The position numbers and the translations under genes were made by a program. Positions 59,701 through 64,000 of a stretch of 64,000 nucleotides of DNA are shown here, one piece after another (positions within the stretch are counted from its first letter, which is position 1; every line of letters starts with the position of its first letter). Source of the DNA: Archangium lansingense (lineage in GTDB: Bacteria; Myxococcota; Myxococcia; Myxococcales; Myxococcaceae); contig NZ_JAPNKA010000001.1 of NCBI RefSeq assembly GCF_026626635.1, forward strand, positions 8,370,001-8,434,000, read 5' to 3'. Under the pieces are notes generated by a model. That model did no database searches. It was not told where the DNA came from and saw nothing but the letters and a program-made list of their open reading frames with translations.

Positions 59701-59965
59701 TGGGGGGGATATCCCGCGGGACGCCCCCATCCACGAACATGTACGCCCCTTCCGGGAACCCCACCGCGAAGCGATTCTCCCCCCAGACCTCGAGGACATC
59801 GTTGGGACGCTCTGGAATGGATACGTCCGTGCGCCAGTCCGCATGCGCTCCGGCGGCGGCCAGCATCACCAGCCCCGCCACCACGCCCAGCGACAGGAGC
59901 CGCACGCGCACGCCCCAGCTAGTACGCCAGCTCCGCCCGAAGATAGAGCCTGTCGGATCCATCAT
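56717..59965 (-). CDS. Large exported protein with MYXO-CTERM sorting tail
   Basis: 1082 residues. The long n-region signal peptide ends LAAAGAHA. The N-terminal ~350 residues look like a beta-rich propeller-like region (YVFYMSGTN; YAVVGTQFGLLQG). Ig/cadherin-like segments follow (LTFAAQDPDGDPVLVTDRPP; FRLHVTDEGGLSNTSDFNV) and a DUF11-like region (TGLVGVSVDLLNTT..VSYVERLQGLTYVEGSAKFDG). The C-terminus has the MYXO-CTERM signature GCGCSGSGPGPMLFALGALV followed by an arginine-rich end, cleaved by myxosortase in known cases and probably surface-exposed. The start is ATG 59965 or 59962, with GGAGGAGG directly before them, inside the 3' end of the upstream gene (47-base overlap). A GTG at 59911 just after that gene's stop is the alternative but has no ribosome site. 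Last gene of a three-gene operon. Confidence 0.88.
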   Translation of the reverse strand: MMDPTGSIFGRSWRTSWGVRVRLLSLGVVAGLVMLAAAGAHADWRTDVSIPERPNDVLEVWGENRFAVGFPEGAYMFVDGGVPRDIPPRSPTFESAGTYYQPAQDCFVSVDKAQGVPRGVRVSDGSSCGSFNAGGDPIIPEGTLLRVKHAANGGAAAVTTNGVEYVFYMSGTNIYDNLLAFRRVTASMSNVHSPIGLVRVAGTDYLLIGTTANTSTVYWVEGDNLGSAVSWRQSTSDMGIVSAIDMFSAGNPAKPYAVVGTQFGLLQGSTSASMDPIKPVQMLGGSVSSVSMNVGFGGDAGQGFGMAVVQRPDGSRQVVSPVPMLSDTKAGTVWQYRSLPPSVASAPLEEVACTGASYCVLTADRVGGGNIFIYTNDAGPELSVTAPGATVVGGGGTDISVTLDEGQTYRLTFAAQDPDGDPVLVTDRPPSAPSGVWTWVPVAGYGPGDPVVWDVTTSTVCKTKDGDPFQVLASDGLAQHQTYKSVQLNVKHTRAPEPPAVVLSDGGVSGSGAVGELVPGGEPLTLRLAGNGTTAAGCRLQPQWEPLFSGSGVPSLQQVGGTAVITPPDRFCSPTAGNFGFRLHVTDEGGLSNTSDFNVQVAPWGRPNAVFNPDAGVEFIAGRPNELVPDGPVHVCKDSSASFPGVDTEWSVTLPDGGVPGNGFIFRKPGGELVQAFPVRAEKLVVEAAETLDCAATELLASAKHILRPDTGISGPESKQHVRFRTLLEPTADGAPQFSLVGGAQPSDVWVDSTLNCPDDRLGKLRADVWLEPLEGGKRLYSGTVSVPGPWKDVPLATMGCGRPLLVKGVLEDDTGQRSQESELQVPTPPSDAGLETLPEASALVARCGEPARVTLTQTFPSWACQTPDVTWTQVSGPPLEQTSLSGQTVSLVTRDTGLDALVGESLEMDVTASVGPGNEVSQRIILPITVEPFVKVRRRTEVPAASETGLVGVSVDLLNTTACEVRGVSYVERLQGLTYVEGSAKFDGQPVEATWVEGALTVTGLTLAGEGSGRLTYVARPHLVGERRMEGEARLRNAVISLSDKPGPQVPDSGCGCSGSGPGPMLFALGALVAAVRRRRR

Positions 59966-62900
59966 GTGCCTCCTCCGGCAAGCCAGTCCCGGTGAATCCC
60001 AGCAGCGTATAGCCCGCGGCCACGCGCAGCCGTTCGTCCACCCGATAGGCCACCTCGCCCCGTAGTGAACCCAACGATTCCTTGTCGGACGCCACCGACC
60101 GCCCCGCTATCTCCATAGCGACTTCCAGTCCACCCACCACCCGGACCGACGGGCGCAACGAGCCGGTGAGAACCCATATCGCGACATCGTCGCGGGTGCT
60201 GAGGCTCGCGTGCAACCCCGCCGCGAGCGCAAAGCGGTCCCCCAACCGCACCGCCGGCAACAATGAAATTATCTGCTGAGTCCGTTCTCCGAAGACGGAG
60301 CGCTCGCCGGGTAGCAGCTCCTGGGTGATGCTGTAACGCGCCACCATCAGGAAGGGACCAGGCCGCCAGGCGAGCGCCGCGTAGCCCTCGAGCAGCCGAG
60401 CCTCGACCTCCCTGCTCTCTCGCTGGTAGGTGCGGCCGTAGTTCATCCGCCCGGAGATCGACAGGTCCTCGCGCAGCACCGCCTCCGCGCCGAGGGCCAT
60501 GACCGCCTGGACGCGATCCACCGGCTCCGTCGAGCCGCGGAGGGGTGTACCGCTCTCGAAACGCATCTCCAGGCGCCCATCGGCCCGGAGGCGCTCCAAC
60601 AGGAGCTGACCGGAGACGCTCGCCACATCGCGCCGCAGGGTGCTCGGCAAGTCCAAGGGACTGCGGAGACCTCGCTCGTAACGAGCACCTACGTTCACCG
60701 CGCCGAAGACGGTCTGCTGGAAACCCACCGCCCGCGCCAGGCGCACGGCGTTGGCATCGTGCGAGGCCACGTCCTCCACGAAGAGGCGTGTGCCATCCCC
60801 CAGCTCCGTGCTCGCTCCGCTCACCGCGCGGCTGGCGCCAAAGTCCGGCCCGTCCACGTCCACCGAGTGGCTGCCGTAGTAGACGTCCTGGCCCCGGCGC
60901 CACGAGCCCTGCACCCACGCCAGCGGCCCCAGCTGGGGGCCCCAACCGCCCCGGACGCCTACCATGGCCTCGTCGCCCACCTTCACGTCCACGCCCGCGG
61001 ACGAGAAGCTGTCGTCCACGCTGCCCGGGCCCACGCCGCGCATGTGGAGCATCTGCCGGTGGCCGGCCGATACGCGCAGCCAGTCGTTCACGACGTAGTG
61101 GCCTTGCAGGCCGGCGGACGTGCGTCCTCCCTCGAGCAGAGGCCCCTCGCCGGGCACGTCGCTGGCGCGCAGGAGCGCATCCCGGAAACTCAGCTCCACG
61201 CCCCAGTGCTCCTGGGCGTAGCCAATCCCCACGCCCAACGTCCGTGCCCCCAACTGGCCCTCGGCGAAGGGCCGCCGCGGATCCGCCGAGAGCCGCTCAT
61301 CTCCAAGCAACGTGAGGCGCCAGGGCCCCAGCGGCTGCACGGCGCGCAGGGAGAGCTGGCGGAAGGACTGGGTGTCCGCGTGCGTCCCATCGGAGAAGCC
61401 CGAGGTGCGCCGACGGAAGGCCGCATCCACGGAGCCCGTGCCGAAGAGGCCCGGTCCGCGCAGGCGCAGCCCCAGAGCGTCTCCTCCACTGGCGACCCAC
61501 GCCTCGTCCGGCCGCAGGAAGGAGAGGCCCCCATCGTCCGAGACGCCGAACAGCTCCGTCATCACCGCCGAGCCCTGGCTCCGGGCCACCTCGGCCATGA
61601 GCGTGTAGCCACCCAGCGTCTGGCTCGCGTGCCCGGAGAGGAGCTGGAAGGGAGCTCCCCCGCGCTGCTCGCGCACGGCGAACAAGGACACTCGCCCGCC
61701 CTGCCACTCGGCCCACGCCTCGCCTCCCGCCGAGTCCGCCGGGGAGTCGAACCGCAGCGCGGCGTACTGCACGGTGAGCACGGGCTCCGGCGCCGCCGTA
61801 AGTGGCTCCGCGCGCAGCAACGGCTCTCCGGCGATGAAGGACAGCGGGCGCGCGAGCAGGACGCGACCCGCCGCGTAGTCGATGTCGTAGTCCTTGCCCC
61901 GGATGAGATGGCGCTCGGCGAGCGGCAGCCCGGTGATGCCATCCCGCAGCTCCAGGCGCAGCAGCTCCGAGCCCTCCACCACCGACCCCGAACCCAGGTA
62001 GTAGAGACTGCCGCCGGTGCTGTGCAGCTCCTCGTACGCGGGCAAGGCGGAGAGCGAGCGCGTCGGATCCGCCAGCCCTCCGGCGAAGGCGTTCACGCCC
62101 GCGCGCAGCCGCCCCAGCTCCGCCGCCAGCTCCGCGAAGGGGCCGAACAGCGGCCGGTGGTAGCGGCCCACCTCCCCCTCCGACTGCCAGGCCCGGTACG
62201 TCCCCAGGCCTACCCAGCCGAACCGCTCATGGCGCACCTCCAGCCGCAACCGGCTCTCCGAGGGGTTGGGCGTGAGGCCCACGGACTCGTCTCCCCACTC
62301 GGAGATGGCCAGGTCCGGATCCGGCGCTCGCGCCAACCGCGGGATGCGCGGGCGCAGCCAGTCCGCCGCCGGCCGCTCGCGCAGGCTGTCCACGTCGGTG
62401 TCCCGCAGATCCAACTCACCCACCAACGAGAAGGACCCCAGGCGGACCTCACCATGGGCCGCGCCTCGTCCTCGCAGCCGGAAGTCCCCCGTGGAGGGCG
62501 AGAGCGTGGCCTCCACGTCCAGCAACCCCACCGCGAAGGGCCGGGACACCGCCTCCAGCTGAATCGTCACCGTCCGGGCTGGCTCGCCGGGCCGCTGCAC
62601 CTCCAGCGCCACCAGGTTGCGGCCTGGAACGAGCACCAGCGGCACCAGCGCGACCCCCTCCGGCCCCACCGTCACCTCGCCTCGCGGCGAGCGCAAGCGC
62701 GTGCCCGCGGGGAACTCAGCCAGCAACGAGGAGGCACCACTCGCCGGTGGCTCGTCCTTGCTTCCCGGCAACCGCAGCGAGCCCTCCGGCTCGGGCTCGC
62801 GGGGAATGACGAGCAGGCCGCTCTCGCGCGACACCACGTCGATGCGCTGGCGGAAGAGGCGCAGGGTCGCCTCCGTCCCCAGTGCGGTGATGGACAGCAC

Positions 62901-63506
62901 GTTCTCCCCTGGCACGAGCCGGACGCGTGCACGCCAGTCACCACGCTCGTCCACCTCCGCCGGGGAGCCCTCTACCGTCACCTCGTCTCCCGGAGACGCA
63001 TGCCCCGCCACGAGGAAGTCCACTCCGCCGGGAATCACCGCCGCCGCGGGCGGCGCTCTGTCATAGGCGAGCACCAGGGAGGACGCGGATCCGGGCAGGG
63101 TGCGCACCGCGAAGTCCTGGAGCACCGCGGCGGCCCACGGCACCTCCACCGTGGCGGCCTCAGGGGTGGCCACGCTATCGGGCGGCAGCGAACGAGCGTC
63201 CACCTTCAGTCGCTGCCGGCCGGGCCGCAGGTGCACACCGCCCGTCACATCAGGGCTCCGCGCGTCCACCTCGGCGAAGTGGTAGCGACCCTGCGCGTCC
63301 GTGCGCACCTCACGGCCGGTGGCCAGCACCAACCGGACTCCGGCCAGGCCCGGCTCCTCGGGAGCACACCGGCCGTCCCCATCCAGGTCATGGCATACGC
63401 GCCCGCTGATGGCCGCTGCCAACTCCGGCGACTCCGCCCTCGCCAGCTGCGCCCGCGCGGCGCCCGGCAACAGGGACAAGCACAGTGCCCATGCGGCCCG
63501 CCTCAA
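59919..63506 (-). CDS. SdrD-B-domain / outer-membrane beta-barrel protein
   Basis: 1195 residues. The signal peptide ends GAARA. An SdrD-B/carboxypeptidase-regulatory-like domain (~30-110) contains SGRVCHDLDGDGRCAPEEPG, a calcium-type loop, then TDAQGRYHFAEVDA. Domains ~150-330 resemble bacterial Ig-like/cadherin folds (VAGHASPGDEVTVEG). From ~370 to the end, alternating amphipathic strands with many aromatic and charged turns end LYLRAELAY, an outer-membrane barrel that closes with a tyrosine. The start is TTG 63506, overlapping the upstream stop (TTGA), supported by GGAGGT six bases upstream. It overlaps the MYXO-CTERM gene by 47 bases. The trio likely displays the MYXO-CTERM partner at the surface. 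Confidence 0.85.
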   Translation of the reverse strand: MRRAAWALCLSLLPGAARAQLARAESPELAAAISGRVCHDLDGDGRCAPEEPGLAGVRLVLATGREVRTDAQGRYHFAEVDARSPDVTGGVHLRPGRQRLKVDARSLPPDSVATPEAATVEVPWAAAVLQDFAVRTLPGSASSLVLAYDRAPPAAAVIPGGVDFLVAGHASPGDEVTVEGSPAEVDERGDWRARVRLVPGENVLSITALGTEATLRLFRQRIDVVSRESGLLVIPREPEPEGSLRLPGSKDEPPASGASSLLAEFPAGTRLRSPRGEVTVGPEGVALVPLVLVPGRNLVALEVQRPGEPARTVTIQLEAVSRPFAVGLLDVEATLSPSTGDFRLRGRGAAHGEVRLGSFSLVGELDLRDTDVDSLRERPAADWLRPRIPRLARAPDPDLAISEWGDESVGLTPNPSESRLRLEVRHERFGWVGLGTYRAWQSEGEVGRYHRPLFGPFAELAAELGRLRAGVNAFAGGLADPTRSLSALPAYEELHSTGGSLYYLGSGSVVEGSELLRLELRDGITGLPLAERHLIRGKDYDIDYAAGRVLLARPLSFIAGEPLLRAEPLTAAPEPVLTVQYAALRFDSPADSAGGEAWAEWQGGRVSLFAVREQRGGAPFQLLSGHASQTLGGYTLMAEVARSQGSAVMTELFGVSDDGGLSFLRPDEAWVASGGDALGLRLRGPGLFGTGSVDAAFRRRTSGFSDGTHADTQSFRQLSLRAVQPLGPWRLTLLGDERLSADPRRPFAEGQLGARTLGVGIGYAQEHWGVELSFRDALLRASDVPGEGPLLEGGRTSAGLQGHYVVNDWLRVSAGHRQMLHMRGVGPGSVDDSFSSAGVDVKVGDEAMVGVRGGWGPQLGPLAWVQGSWRRGQDVYYGSHSVDVDGPDFGASRAVSGASTELGDGTRLFVEDVASHDANAVRLARAVGFQQTVFGAVNVGARYERGLRSPLDLPSTLRRDVASVSGQLLLERLRADGRLEMRFESGTPLRGSTEPVDRVQAVMALGAEAVLREDLSISGRMNYGRTYQRESREVEARLLEGYAALAWRPGPFLMVARYSITQELLPGERSVFGERTQQIISLLPAVRLGDRFALAAGLHASLSTRDDVAIWVLTGSLRPSVRVVGGLEVAMEIAGRSVASDKESLGSLRGEVAYRVDERLRVAAGYTLLGFTGTGLPEEAHDGSDRLYLRAELAY

Positions 63507-64000
63507 GGCCGCACCTCCGTGAGCGCGGTGACGCCCGTGGCGACATCCGCCACGGACACGCTCACCGGTCCATCATGCATCACCCGGAAGCTGCCACGCC
63601 CCTCCTTCACCTCCACGGCACTCCGCTGACCGGCCGACAGCCACACGTGGGCCTCGCGGCCTTCCAGCACCCGGCCCGACGCGTCCTCCATCCAGAACGT
63701 GACACGCGCCCCCTCCACCTTCAGCCGCACATTCACCGGCACGGGAGGTGCCAGCTCCACCGACTGCTCCGCCGTGGCGGAGACAAGGGGCCGCTCCAGG
63801 GGAAACACCGGCCCGCCCTCAGCCACCACGTGCACCGTCTGCCGGAGACCGGGCCACAGGCCGTGCACCACCTCTACCCGGCCCGGACGCACGGGGCCGA
63901 GCACCCCCGTGCCGTCCTCACCCGTCATCCGCTCCTCGCCGCCGACGCGCAGCGGCTGCCGCGGCACCGGCAGGCCGGCCAGGTCCGTCACCTCCGCGAA
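63503..64000 (-). CDS. Partial exported-type protein, 5' end outside window
   Basis: Open frame of 165 visible codons running off the right edge; the GTG at 63991 is internal, because ..FAEVTDLAGLPVPRQPL.. reads continuously from the edge. The content is beta-rich repeats typical of bacterial Ig-like or DUF11-like modules (GRVLEGREAHVWLSAGQRS; GSFRVMHDGPVSVSVAD). The stop overlaps the TTG of the next gene by four bases, so it is the upstream member of the surface-protein operon. I cannot name the family from this fragment. Confidence 0.75.
   Translation of the reverse strand, partial: FAEVTDLAGLPVPRQPLRVGGEERMTGEDGTGVLGPVRPGRVEVVHGLWPGLRQTVHVVAEGGPVFPLERPLVSATAEQSVELAPPVPVNVRLKVEGARVTFWMEDASGRVLEGREAHVWLSAGQRSAVEVKEGRGSFRVMHDGPVSVSVADVATGVTALTEVRP

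Overview
The window looks like a chromosomal segment of a fruiting myxobacterium, probably suborder Cystobacterineae (Archangium/Cystobacter/Stigmatella-like). The basis is very high GC, dense GC-rich third positions, a giant NRPS, a MYXO-CTERM sorting tail, many Ser/Thr-kinase, PAS-kinase and DUF4388 signalling proteins, and many lipoproteins. The genus assignment is inference; there is no rRNA here.

1-26.4 kb: the 3' part of a natural-product locus. A seven-module NRPS (first module cut by the window edge, ending in a thioesterase) overlaps an MFS exporter by ATGA, which overlaps a penicillin-acylase-family amidohydrolase by ATGA. Specificity codes read by eye suggest ...-Val-Ala-Gln-(Tyr/Phe)-Ala-Ala-Ala. 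The four Ala modules are nearly identical in DNA. The acylase carries a one-base frameshift. 26.4-28 kb: a sulfotransferase-family gene divergent from cysQ, which removes the PAP made by PAPS-dependent sulfotransferases.

28-34.5 kb: a cyclic-nucleotide-binding/acyltransferase-like fusion; a compact accessory cassette (cysteine-rich lipoprotein plus small, partly paralogous proteins in overlapping frames, the last broken by an in-frame TAG); a CAU-anticodon tRNA with promoter and terminator; a triple-PAS histidine kinase; a ribbon-helix-helix regulator with an overlapping 52-codon ORF.

34.5-47.2 kb: mostly housekeeping and envelope genes (flippase-like membrane protein, PHP-type tyrosine phosphatase, yacG, lipoprotein phosphodiesterase, quinone oxidoreductase, 5'-nucleotidase-like lipoprotein, a kinase/cyclase-like/ATPase/TPR giant, agmatinase family, receiver-histidine kinase). 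Four copies of a palindromic repeat punctuate the intergenic spaces.

47.3-56.7 kb: HtrA protease, a PEGA pseudokinase, a small outer-membrane barrel, a HEAT-like lipoprotein split by an in-frame TAG, a GspE-N/GAF-like protein, a VOC protein and a receiver-DUF4388 protein. 56.7-64 kb: a minus-strand operon of three overlapping genes for large exported proteins (partial first gene, SdrD-B/beta-barrel protein, MYXO-CTERM protein) that probably form one surface system.
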